From NCBI GenBank assembly GCA_963930775.1, contig OZ005696.1, positions 2,790,001-2,854,000 on the forward strand: a DNA stretch of 64,000 bases, in the 5' to 3' direction. The translations under genes and the position numbers were made by a program. The stretch is from Cliona cf. orientalis. Its lineage: Eukaryota; Porifera; Demospongiae; Clionaida; Clionaidae. A model generated the notes under the pieces. It was given only the letters and a program-made list of their open reading frames with translations. It ran no database searches and was not told where the DNA came from. This document shows positions 10,101-22,200 of the stretch, piece after piece; position 1 is the stretch's first letter, and each line of letters starts with the position of its first letter.

Positions 10101-13100
10101 CATATACATAAACTCTCACAGTGGTACACACACATGTTCACACATGTACATGCACATTATGCACATATTAATATTGTTTTTTGAAGTGGAATCTATTCTT
10201 AAAGTGTAAGACAAGCCCCGAGTTCCTTAGAAGCAACAAGGAGTTTAAAGTGCGTGCACTTTCTATGTAGCATATATTTTGGCAGAAATAGTCTAGCTAG
10301 GGGTAATTTGAGCCAAAAATTTCATTTTTCATATTTTCAACGCATTTTCTCATGTGTACACATGCTATTTTACACAAAGTAAAATGCTGATTGAGCTCTT
10401 TTCGACCGAACACTTCAAAAATGGTTGAAACTACTGAAAAATTTGAAATCAGCACCTTGAAGTACCCCTAGAAGCATAAAATGCCCTGGAGAAGTGAGCA
10501 GCATGGAGCAAGTTGAAGTTATCCATTAGCAATATTTGTGTGCCACAGTAGTTGAGTATGTGGTATTTTATGGAGTTTTCCTGAAGCCCTGCAATGCCGG
10601 AAGTGGTTATAACCCAACACTTTGGATACTGCAGTGTAGTGCTATCTTTGCTGAAGCCTGTGGTGCAAGTTTGGTGTTCGTAGCAGATTGTAGTGAGTAG
10701 TTATGATCCCTGAAACTTCATAATATTTAAATGTGTGCAGGTTTTTTATAGGCATTTTTTTGTGATTCTGACATGCCTAATATTATAGTATTGCATATGC
10801 CATAGCCTCCTCCTGCAGCCTGGGCACGAGGCTAAGTATTACAACAATCTGCGGCAGTTTTATGACATTAAAATTAATTTTGTCCTTGCGCAGACCTCAC
10901 TATAACTACTGAGAAACTAATGGGATTGTTTGGACTACTGAACCCTGAGGAGGTAGATGAGCTTGGTGATGAAAAGCATCTAGAACTACCACAATCTGAG
11001 ATAGCCAGAATACAGAAGGACTACCAGAGCCCCACCCAGAGGAAAGAGGCCTACCTAGACCTCTATGTCCATCAACATCCTTGCCCCACTTGGAGTGATG
11101 TTGCTGGGATACTCCGCAATTGTGCCAAACTTCGCCAACAGGCTGATTTGGTGGAAAATACTTATGTCAAAGGTACACACATATCAATATCAACACTGCA
11201 TGAGTTACAATAGGAAGCAGCCACCCTGTCATTGCCGAGTATTCTGTGATACTGACCATACTCAGTTACCGTTAATAAGTGCATGTGCTTATCACTCTCG
11301 GTGGTAAGGAAACATGCACCTATATATTAGACAATGTGTGCTTAATAGAGAGTGAAGTTTTGGCCCCACCCACTGAATGCAAAAGTAGGATATCTCCAAA
11401 GTTTATGGCAGCAAGAGCTTATAGACTCCTGTAGCAATGTTTGTAAACCAAGCCTTAGCCACCACATTAATTTTATGATTGGATGTGTATACATATATGT
11501 GTGTGATTATTTGCTGTGTGTGATATCGGATGTTCAATATTATTTCCATTTTAATTGTAGCATAGGTAGCTATAGCTATCTATACAGCCAGTATGGCCAT
11601 GGCCGCACCACATTTTGGGCCCAGATCTTGGCAGAGTGTTTTGGTTTGTTACACTACTAACTTGCCTACATAAATCAGCTCGCAGTCAGACTGACTTACA
11701 GTACTCAATTCAGAATACCGTAAACCGTGAATATTTCATGTCTAAAATATTTCATGCGATAATTTTTCACGTTAGCTAAATAATTTTCGGACAAACAATC
11801 CTGTACCACATTGTTGTTAATATTACGCATGTATTTCGTGCGTTTAATTTTCGCACAAGCCATGCTGTCCAAAAATTTTTAACATCGAAATATTCGCGAT
11901 TTACAGTAATACAGTAATCACAGGGTTAATGTTTAAATTTTAACCTCTTTATTTCTAATTCTCTGAATATGTAGTACATGCAGCTACAAGCATCTAGTTC
12001 GATATCATAATATTATTATTATAGCGGTAGTTTCTGATGTTACTGTTTTACAGTATATAAATTTTTGACTCGTGGAAAGGTTTATTTTTACCTGATAGTG
12101 ACTATCAAAATAATAAAGAGAGCCATATATACCACGTCAGATTTCCTAGGTACGTCACTGATACATGTAAGTGCAAACCTCATTGAAGTCTTTTCCTCAC
12201 CAGAATGAGCTACATGCAGCTCACCTGTAGACTTATATAAGATTCTTTGTTTTGTTCTGTTTCTATGGTTAGGATGTGTCTATATTATAATAATATGCTG
12301 TGTACATGTATGTATGTATTGTCAGATTGTGTACGTGTGGGTAAGACTTGGTGATCTTTACCGAATGATACAAAATTAATTATACATGTAATTTCAACTA
12401 CCATTACCAATTTGATGACAATAGTGTATCTGTAGACTTACATAAGGTTCCTTGTTTTATTTTGTTCCACAGTTAGCGAAAGAACCCAGCAGTGCTTTGA
12501 TGCAGCCATGATGGAGGGTGAAGTGTCGTTACGAAATGGCAGTGCCTTACTCTTAGGGGTGGGAGGATCAGGAAAAACACACTTCCTTGCAGCTTTCCTC
12601 AAGGAAGATCCTCCATCGATGCGAGAAAGCACTCCATGTGCGAAGAAACCAGTGAGAGCTGTAGCTCACTGTAAAGCAGGAGTGAGCAATGACCACTTTG
12701 TACGAATCACCGACGACCACTATTCCGATATGCTTGTAACAACAGCTGAGGCATTTCCACCATCAACAGATGGTGAAGCTGTTGCTAAGCTTTCTACTCA
12801 AGCTGAGGCTAAGGATGACTTGAACAGTATAGCTAGTTCTTCATCTCCTAGTCAGAAAGAAACCACGAGGCAGCCATCGTCAGCTGTCAAAGTAGAAGTT
12901 TCACAAAGAGAGGAAACATGGTGTGTTCGTCATGCTATGAAGAGGCAGTACCTGAGTCGAATGCAGGCAGGAGCAAAAAGGAAATCAGATCTTAATGACA
13001 AAGATTTGCTTGACATCAATGATACAGGAGGCCAGCCTATGTTTCACGAGGTCCTACCTGTGTTCATCCAAAACACCATGCTTGGCGTGCTGATAGTGAA

Positions 13101-15289
13101 GCTCAATGAGCCCTTAGACAGCTTTCCGCAAGTTGAGTTCTACACCAGGGGAGAACGCGTTGGAGAGCCATTCGATTCGCCTTTTACACACTTGGATACG
13201 CTTCGCCACTGCATGAGGGTGATACGATCAACCTGTGACCGCAACACATGTCCAAAGATTGCATTTGTGGGCACGCACAAAGACCTCCAGCATGAATGCC
13301 CACAGGAGAGCATAGAAATGAAGGAGGAAAAGCTTCGAGGCATTATACCTCAGGAGATGGAGGATAATATCATCGTCCGTGGAGAGTCACTACTGCTTGC
13401 TGTCAACGTAAAAACACCAGGGAAAGAAGATGAGAAAGTCATATCCATTTTGCGGGAGAAAGCAATCACAGAGTTGCGTAAATTAAAGTCCAAAAAGATG
13501 CCACTTCGATACATTCCCTTGGAAATGGCCTTTCAGCGAATCGCCAAGGAGCAACGAAAATCAGTGATGAGTAAAGAAGAGTGCTTTGAAGTAGCAGCTA
13601 CCTACAATTTCAATCGAGAATCATTCGAAGCAGCACTGAAGTACCTCCATGGACTAAAGCTAATCTTCTACTATGAAGAAGTTCTTCCTGATATTGTATT
13701 CATCGATGCCCAGGCCATCCTCGACAAAATCACTGAGCTTGTGGTGCATAGCCTATCATGTAAGTCAAGTGGTAAGCTTCTTGGAGCACTCAAGAAATTT
13801 GTGAAACGTGGAATCGTGACGGCAGAGATACTCGAAAAGTTCTCGTCTCATTATATCCCTAAGCTTTTCATGAAGGAGCAGCTGATCTTGGTCCTCAAGC
13901 ACCTGAGGATCATGGCAGAGGTTGGGAAAGGTGAATATCTCATGCCCTGCCTCTTAAGAAAACAAGACATACCACGTCTTGTGGCAAATGCTTCATCGCT
14001 AGTCTTCCCCGCTCTTCTCTTCTACTTTGGTCGAGACGGCCCTAAGCTTGGAGTTTACTGCTTTCTCCTTGCTTCTCTCATCACTGAAGCCAAGTGGCAG
14101 CTTCTTGAAGAGGATGGCTACCCTGTGCAAGTTTCTCGCAACAGTGCTCAATTCACCGTCCCAGGAAAGAATCCGGGATACATCACAATCACAGATTCCT
14201 TCTCTTCATACCTTCATGTCAGCATCGACTTCCCTGCCACTGTCAGTCGAGAAAGAGCTCAAGAGATCTGTGAAGAAGTTTGTCCAACTATTCGTGAAAC
14301 AGTTCTCTCTGGAATTCGCAAAGTATCTCGGAGACTGAACTACAACAATTCGATTCCCTCCGTTGCATTCCCATGCTCAGGACACATGGACACACCCCTG
14401 CATCCTGCCACCATCTCTGACAGTGGAAAGCTGTTAACCTGCACCACTCACCCTGCTACCGTGTGCAGCGAGGTGACTGAATTGCATAAGATTTGGATGG
14501 GGAATGGATTGTTGAAAGGTGAAAGTGACAAAGGTTAGAGATGGCAATAGAGCATAGCTACACTATACAGCTCACCGTAAAACCTCACAGACTTGGCCTT
14601 ATAAGACCCTCTTTCCCTCTTTAGCTTAACTTCCCACATTTAATTTAACAGTTTTTCTTGCATATAAGTCCCCTTCTAGTATCATGTTCCTATGCATAAA
14701 CCCCCTTCCTTATTTTGCTTAGTGCTAGCATGCACAGATTAAGAGAGGGCATATGGGAAGTATTGATGGCATGCTCTATGTAATAATAATAATAATATTA
14801 TTATTATAGTATTACTATACTGTATTCATCACTAGGAGAAGCAAGGTCTAAAGATCAGGAAACTTGTACTGATGATCCTGCACTATCACCCCTACAAACT
14901 GCAACCATTGGTAAGAAGTTGCAGTTGAAATAATTTTATGGTAGGATTTCATGGCATCTATCTCTTGTACAGACGCTACTCCAACCCTAAAGAATTTATC
15001 AACAATGAAGATAGCCGAAGGAAAGAAGATCAAGATCATAGAGACAGTTGCACCAAAATGGAAATCTTTGGGGTTCCAGTTGGAATTTGATGAGTTCGGT
15101 TCAAAGTTGGACACGATCAAAGCCAAGAATAACAATGACCCAGAAGAATGCTGCTGTGAGATGTTTCAACACTGGTTGAGGGGGAGTGGAGTAAGACCTT
15201 GCTCGTGGCGCAAACTCATTGAACTGCTCAAAGACTGTGACTTTGAGGTTCTGGCTGGACAGGTGAATTCTGTTTTTAGTGCAAAATAG
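7143..15289 (+). CDS. Gene 2: 4xDD-ROC-COR-DD ROCO GTPase; first DD exon frameshifted
   Basis: Predicted exons: 7143-7176 (ATG), 7366-7664 (DD1), 8167-8442 (DD2), 8847-9113 (DD3), 10894-11172 (DD4), 12473-14518 (ROC-COR), 14836-14910 (linker), 14973-15289 (DD5, TAG). All junctions are GT-AG in phase 1 and every exon except DD1 keeps the frame. DD1 has five Gs near 7555 where gene 3 has six, so that exon is 299 nt and out of frame. Skipping it joins exon 1 to DD2 in frame. The death domains are degenerate but keep the W-x-x-(L/I/V)-A core. ROC has GVGGSGKT, DTGGQ and THKD; COR follows. The last ~110 residues of the large exon differ strongly from gene 1 although the ROC part is nearly identical. 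Reading through the donor at 14519 gives an in-frame stop and a form without DD5. Likely a cytosolic signalling GTPase assembling death-domain complexes, by family analogy. Confidence 0.8.
8150..8164 (+). repeat. Poly-C splice polypyrimidine tract before DD2
   Basis: Fifteen Cs directly precede the AG acceptor at 8165-8166. The equivalent tracts are 24 Cs in gene 4 and 23 Cs in gene 3, so a mutable homopolymer forms the splice acceptor tract. Confidence 0.85.
9229..9638 (+). repeat. Dispersed repeat (TTACCCC family) in gene 2 intron
   Basis: It begins near TTACCCCGTGCGC and GGGGTAAAGCAAT and ends near CTAGAGCTCTGTAGAGCACA. The same sequence features recur inverted at about 37326-37690, and the first part at about 29050-29150. 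I take it as an interspersed non-autonomous element. The ORF through it (9226-9486) has no recognisable domain. Gene 4 has the copy at about 48569-48978. Confidence 0.6.
9644..10780. mobile_element. 1,137-bp non-autonomous insertion with 5-bp target duplication
   Basis: It starts TTAGGCAT and ends ATGCCTAA (8-bp inverted termini) and is flanked by TATTA on both sides (9639-9643 and 10781-10785). Gene 4 has the empty site with a single TATTA near 48980, and the offset between copies changes there by exactly 1,142 bases (element plus duplication). No ORF of note lies inside. It sits in the intron between DD3 and DD4 of gene 2. Confidence 0.85.
11718..11906. mobile_element. MITE, TA target, 189 bp
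   Basis: Terminal inverted repeats CCGTAAACCGTGAATATTTC and its near reverse complement ending at GATTTACAG, flanked by TA on both sides. The interior is A+T-rich without an ORF. It lies in the DD4 to ROC-COR intron of gene 2; the copy in gene 4 is at about 49916-50104. It looks like a Tc1/mariner-type non-autonomous element. Confidence 0.75.
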
Positions 15290-16206
15290 TTCCCATGTAC
15301 CGTGCTATATCTCTGACTAATGTATCAAAATTTATTCACAACCTTGCCTCTCACTGAAGCACGAAGTACCTTTTCACGAGTGCTTATTGATTTTGTACCA
15401 TGCTGTGTATTCATGTCACCTAATAAAAATGCATGCAGATCACATTTTCATTTGAAGTTTGCAATAAATTTATAACATGGTGTAGTAATAATTAAAGTAT
15501 TGTCGACATCCTTCAATACAAATGCAGGAATTGTGTTCATGTGGCTATAATTATTATTATATAGTTTGTAGCTTGTGACTCCAGGATCTGTGACCTGCCA
15601 CAGCAATTGAGCTAAGGGTACACGGAATCCTGCATGTCTTGATTGCGATCACCTTTTGACTATTGGCCCGGGGAGTTGATGGTTGATGTTCTATATCAAG
15701 CAGCTTACCATACTCATCCACAATAATAGCTATAATAGCTAGTACGTGACTAACAAGAGGTAACATTTCTAGTATATATACAATATCATGTATTGAAAGT
15801 ATCTGGCCAAGAATTATTGATCCCTATAGTATAATTATTATCATCCCAATCGAATCAGAATTAACATAAATTAAATGTGCCAGTAATTAATGGATGGAAC
15901 ATGAACATGCAGTGGCTACTCAGATCATTGCAGTCTTCAAATTACAAGTGCCATGAACTGTTGCTTGAGATGGTTTGCAATTGGCTATAATGCATCAAAA
16001 TTAATTTTCTAAAAAGTATGTTTCCAAGTCAGCCATAATAATACAATTATATAATAATAATATGGGGATAAAGGGGAAAATAGGCAAACATGTGAGATTA
16101 AATTAAAGTTAAAATTTTAATAATTATGGACACTGAAATATATACACAATTGATTGAATTGTCAAAATAGCTATTATTAATAATTATTAAAATACATAAT
16201 AATTAT
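15290..16206. other. Intergenic region between convergent gene 2 and NLR
   Basis: About 0.9 kb between the two stop codons. It is A+T-rich, with candidate AATAAA-type signals near 15420 for gene 2, and should hold the 3' UTRs and polyadenylation sites of both genes. An ORF at 15557-15766 (-) has no supporting feature. Nothing else is seen. Confidence 0.6.
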
Positions 16207-19200
16207 TCATGATAAACATTCGGAATCTTTGTAATAGACAAATTGACTATAACCTCCACCAACTGACTTTATAATGGAGATTCCTTTGCCAATGAGTTGA
16301 TCTTTATTCATCAGCAATTGTTCATTGACAGGATCTACAGTTATCACTTTAAGAGAAGAACACCTTAGCAATGCTTCTGTGAGACCATCAATAGAAGGTG
16401 GAAACTCAACCCATCTAACGTTAAGTTCACTTAATGTTGAATTCTCTGAAAGCATGCTGAGGAATTCATTAAAAAATGTATCAAGTCTAATAACATTGTC
16501 ACTGATATCAAGCTTCCGTAGTACATTATTTTGTTTCAATCCTTCAAAAAGCTTAACTCCAAACCAATCACTAAATGGATAAAACTCGGACACTATCAAA
16601 GTTTTGAGTGATGAATTTTTTGACAAGATAGTTGTAGTCTCAATTTGATCATGTGGTACACTGCTTAATTGTTCATACTGTATCCAGTTTGAAGACAGAT
16701 TCAATTCTACTAAGGCACACTTATTGCTTTCTAAGGCACTAAAGATACTTAGCACTCCTAGGCCACAGATATTATTGCCGCTTAAATCCAATTTCTTTAG
16801 GTGCTTATTCTCTTCTAAACCTTTTGTGAGTAAAACACAAACACCATCAGGTATATTACACGAGGATATGTTTAAACTCTTGATACTATGACTAGATTTC
16901 AATAACTGCTGGATGGCCAAACCCGTTGTTGGTGTTTCCACTGAGCTTTCGGCAATATCCAAATCTTCTAATGCTGGACAATCCTTCAATAAGTGAATAA
17001 TGTTAGCAAATAGTGCTTCTTCTTTAATTGAAAGTGTCAGAACCTTTAATGTGTTATAGATGTTTAAAACAGAAGAAAAATCTATAAATAATGGATGGCA
17101 TAAGCCCAAATTCAATATTTCTAAAGCACTATTACAACCTTTCCACTCTAGAGCATCAGCTGAGGTGTGCTTTGACACTTTAATTGGTGTTAGATCATTA
17201 CCAGATAAGTGAAGAGATTGCAAAGTGTTATTTTTCATTAGTGATGAGAGAATTAATGTTGCACCACAACTAGTGATGTCATTATGTTGCAAGTCAAGAA
17301 CCTTTAGACATTTATTGGATGTTAGCCCCATTGCAATGTGCTCACAGTCACAATCAGTTATGTGACAATAATCTAGTTTGAGTATCTCTAATATACTTGT
17401 TGATGACTTCAGAAGATTTTGATCAAGGATGATTTTATTCCTCGTGAGGATTAATTTCGATATGAAACCCTCCGTAGTTACTGCAAATAAAGTGATGAAA
17501 TCAATATCTGGTATGGTATAAGAGGCTGAATCAATACTGAGATCAAGTTCTTTGCAACATAAAAGTGATGGAGATATTAGGAAACTTTTGTCTTTTGGAT
17601 TCACTCTGATTGATGCACAAAAAAGTTTACATAATAGTGCCTTATCACCTGTGAACTCTGTAACAAAGGGCTGCTCACTTCTGCGCCTTTTCAGGCAGCA
17701 TCCTTCAATAATTTGTACACAGGTTAGGGAACTATTACGCACCGATGTGAAAAGGTGAGCAAGGGTTTTAACTGACAAAAGTGTAACACTAAATTGCAGT
17801 TTTTGTAATGTGTCATTTTTACTCAGTCCTTCAGCTATAGCATTAGCCATTTCATCCTGGAAATGTCCATTGAAACAGACAAGCTTAAGTGTTTGATTGG
17901 ATGATATTAATCTTTTGTACATGCGTGATAACATTGGATATGTAGAGCACTTATCATCATGAGATAAGTGCAGTTGATTTAGATTTGTAAATGGCTCAAT
18001 CATAATAGAAAATAATGCAAAACTTTGAACTGTGATGTCAAGATGTAATTCTTGTAAAGTTGTGACGAGATTTTCGGCAACAGTGAATTTCCCAGGATCA
18101 ACTTTTGCTGCATTGAAAAACATTTGGAATATTCTTTTCATTAAACCATCATTTATGTGCTTATTTACCGATATGCACAAACCAGATCTGCAATGTTTGG
18201 TAAGAACATGAAGCAAGAACAGTATGCACCAACTTTGAAGAAGTTCAACGTTAGGGGGCAGCTGCCAAACTTGACACTGTTTTTTGGTCAAAAGACTAAC
18301 ATGTATTAACGATTCTTTCCTTTGTATGATGCAAAAGTTAGTAACTTCCAAAGTGAGCAAATGTTTGCTGTGCATGAAAGAACACAGTAAGTCTTCAAAT
18401 TCATGAAAGCTGTAATCTTTTGTGGTGAAATTGACAGAAAGGGCGATAAGGGAACACTTTGGTATAGCTTTTGCTAATATTGCAGCAGCCTTATCATCAA
18501 CAATACCAGTTAAATTTAATGTTTTGATAGTTGTATTCCTTTCAAGCATCCCTCTTAGTGAGTGGTGCATATTCGGTTCTTGATTATGAGGCAGGGCATA
18601 TAATATTATACTGAATGATACATCCAGATTGATCACTGAAATATTCTCTTGTAGTTCTTCAAATAAAGATGCCAGCTGTTCATGGGTTAGACGTGTCCTG
18701 CTAAGATCAAAGCTCTGTAAATATTTTAACATTAATCCACCCACAGAAGTAACACAAGCATTGCACATTATCTTGTTCAGTAAGCAGAAGATGAAAAGCA
18801 TTGAGTTTTTATCAGTTATTGGCATTATTTTCCACGAACCATCCCTTGGTAGATCTTCAGCGTTAATAGGAATGTCATAGAGATCAATCTGTGAGTGTCT
18901 TTGCAGAGAAATTTGATTATTGATGCATATTGTATGCATTGCCGGACTTACCAAATGCATTTTAAGGAGACTTTGAACAAAACTGCTATTAGATATGTGA
19001 CACTCTCTGACATACAATTTAGATAAACTAGAATTCTGAGCTAATCCTACAATCAAGTGTGATGCAATGACATCGTTTGTCAGATTTACAATTGTTAGCT
19101 TCTTCAGAGATTTACAGCTCCTTAACATTCTTTCTATAGCATTTCCACATTCTTGAGGATTATCAATATCTACATTAAATGTTAAATTGAGCACTTGTAC

Positions 19201-22200
19201 AACATAGTCTCCTTTTGCCATTGATCTTAGTATTAGTAGACTAAGTGCTAATGTAGTATTAACATCAGAAAATTTCAAAGTAATACTTTTTTCACTCTTG
19301 TCAATAATAGTAGCAATTTCAATCCCTATAGTACTTAAAAGTTTGTTCAAATCTGTTGACTGTATTTTTACTACCTCTAGCTTCCACTGAGCACCTTCTT
19401 TGTCTCTGAAAAACAAAAATTCATTGATGAATTCCAGTTTGATAATGCTTCTTGCCTCAAATATCATTTTGATATTGCCGACAGTTAGAGTCCTGGGATG
19501 TAACGCTAGATGAGTTAGAGTATTATTTCCATCTAAACCAGCAGCTAAATTGCTGATCACTTTACTAGTTACTGGATTGCACAATTTTAATGTTTGCATC
19601 GATTTGATTCTGCTTAGGCTTAAATTAATGGTATCAGAATCAAGCAAAATCATCTCATTGGGAGTACTCTTTGTAGAGAATGAAAGTTCAAATTCTCTAG
19701 GGTAGTTACCATTGTCAATATCACTATTAAAACAATTAAGGACTCTGTTTAAATCTATAGATGATAAGTGAACTTCATGTGGTTTATAAAACAGTGAAGG
19801 CATTTGTTTTATCAAAAATTTAGTATCCATTAAGTCAACGTCAGAAATATGTCGCATAAGGTATATGACATCATCGACAACTTTAACAGTAAGAGGAGAA
19901 TGGCTGAGAGACAAAAGCAGACTACGAAGAGCATCATCACTTACGCCAGAAATGGTGATGATTATCGTATGCACATTTTGATTATGTGCCATTCCTCTTG
20001 CTATACACATTAGCACAGTATCATTTATAGAACTACAAAAATTCAAAGTGTTAATAGTCTTATTGCACATTAGCATCTGTTCAAGAGCCCGATTACCAGA
20101 ATCTCCAAGATTTAGTAACAATTGATTATTAAAATTTCTGGAAAGGTCAAGTGATGTGACACAACTGGAACTTTTTTGTAAAAAAGAGAACAGTGAAATT
20201 GCTAGAGGAGCTTCAAGGTAAGTGCATACAACCTGTTCAGAATCTGCAGATATCTTTATCATCTCCATACAGTAAAACTTATATAGTAAATGAGAAATAA
20301 ATCTTAATTGATATAAGTTGGTTTCATTAAATGTTTCCATTAGGTCAGTAATTGAATTGCTGCTTAGGTGGGATACTTCAATACTAAGGACTCTAACGAA
20401 ACTGTGTCTCCTAGACTGTAGGCCAACCATTATCCTTGCAGCTACAGTATTGCTTACAATTCCAAGTAGTTCTAAATTCTTAAGCAAGAGATTCTTTCGT
20501 ATTATCTGTTCTAAAGCATTCCCTAGAACTTCACTGTTATACTGCAAATCACCATCAATATTCAAGCACAGCGTGTTTAATGTGCTGCAACTTTCAAGAG
20601 AGTTGATCACACCAGTCATTGGTCGAAAGCAAAGATGAATGTCTAATCTACTTGGTACCGATATATTATTGGAAACAGTTACTTCATTAATAATGTTATT
20701 CAAATCAGCCTGAAAACAATTCTGAATGAAGTTTATCGCTTCAATGATTGAACTCTTTAGTTCCACTTTCCAACCACTATCAGTGCGTATGAATGACAAA
20801 AGATCTGAATGACTTATTCTCACTAAATAGGTATTTGATTCTGTAAGTAGGGTTTTGAGCACCAAAGGATTGCATTGTGAAAAATCTAGAGTTAGATCTT
20901 GCAAGATTTTGTTTCCATTTAATCCTAATACTATCCCTGATATTGAGCCACTATTAATAGCACCACTGTTTAGATTAATACTGGTAAGATGGTTATTAGT
21001 AGAAAAAATTCTCTGCAATGTTTGTCCATCGTTAGAACCACCAGTGAAGATACAATTATCCGACAAGTTTAGCTCGTGAATATTGTTGTATTGAAGGGAA
21101 TCTAAGAGAATATTTGCCCCCTCACTGGTAATTTGGTTACTACTCATATCAAGAAAATTCAGAGAACGGTTAGTATTCATTGCTAATCCAACAAATTGGC
21201 AAATTAAGTCTGAAATACTGCATGCTTGAATATCCAATCGTCTTATTACTTTACTGCTTTCCAAGTACATCTTTAAGGCTTGTCCAAGATCCTCGGAATT
21301 GGATGAAAGCTGATTAAAAGATATGTTAAGGTCTTCAAGTACAGGTAATACTTGTAAAGCTTGAAAGAGAGTTGTCATCCCGGAATCATTGATAAAATTA
21401 GCACGAAGATCTAGTTGTGTTAGTTGAGATGTAACAGCTAGTCCACTTGCAATTGATCTACATACATCATCTGAAATGTTGCATCCACTCAACACCAAAT
21501 GTTTTAGAGTAGGTATATTCATCAATAAATGCTCAATATGACAGATTCTTGGTAAGTTACAACTTTGTCTAGTCGATAACAGATTATTGCCTGTGAGATA
21601 TTGCAAATGTATAGTCTCAAGCTCACATGAAGTATCAAACAGTAATGGAGACCCATCATATAAACAGTCAATGTCCATAAGTGTTTTAGTAGTACGCCAA
21701 AGTTTGGTACTAGATGAGAAGTTCTTCGTCAATAACACTAGCAGTTGTGACCACAGCAAAGAGTCATGTATCTCGACGTTCCATCCAAAATTTCTGTAAT
21801 GACTTACAGTAAATATACCTGTCACAGTCAAACTATATAAGCTATGACACTCTAACAAGGTAGCCAATTTATTGAGTGTTCTAATCTTTAGTGATTCCAC
21901 ATCCACATAAAGATGTCTTGGAACTTGATTGCTTTCTAATCCTGTAATTAATGCTGAAGCAATGTCATTATTAAGGGAACCAGAAAACTTCAATACTTTA
22001 AGGGACACGTTTTTGCTCATAAACATTTCCATTGCTTCACACAAATCTTTGTCATTACTTCTTGCTATAATATTTCGGTTTTCCGAAAGATCTAATTCTT
22101 GCAGAGTATGATTAGTAGCTAAACATCTGAAAAGCCTGGTTATCAAGCTAATGTCACATCTGGAATGTAATTTCAAATTTGAGCAGGATAATAAAATAGA

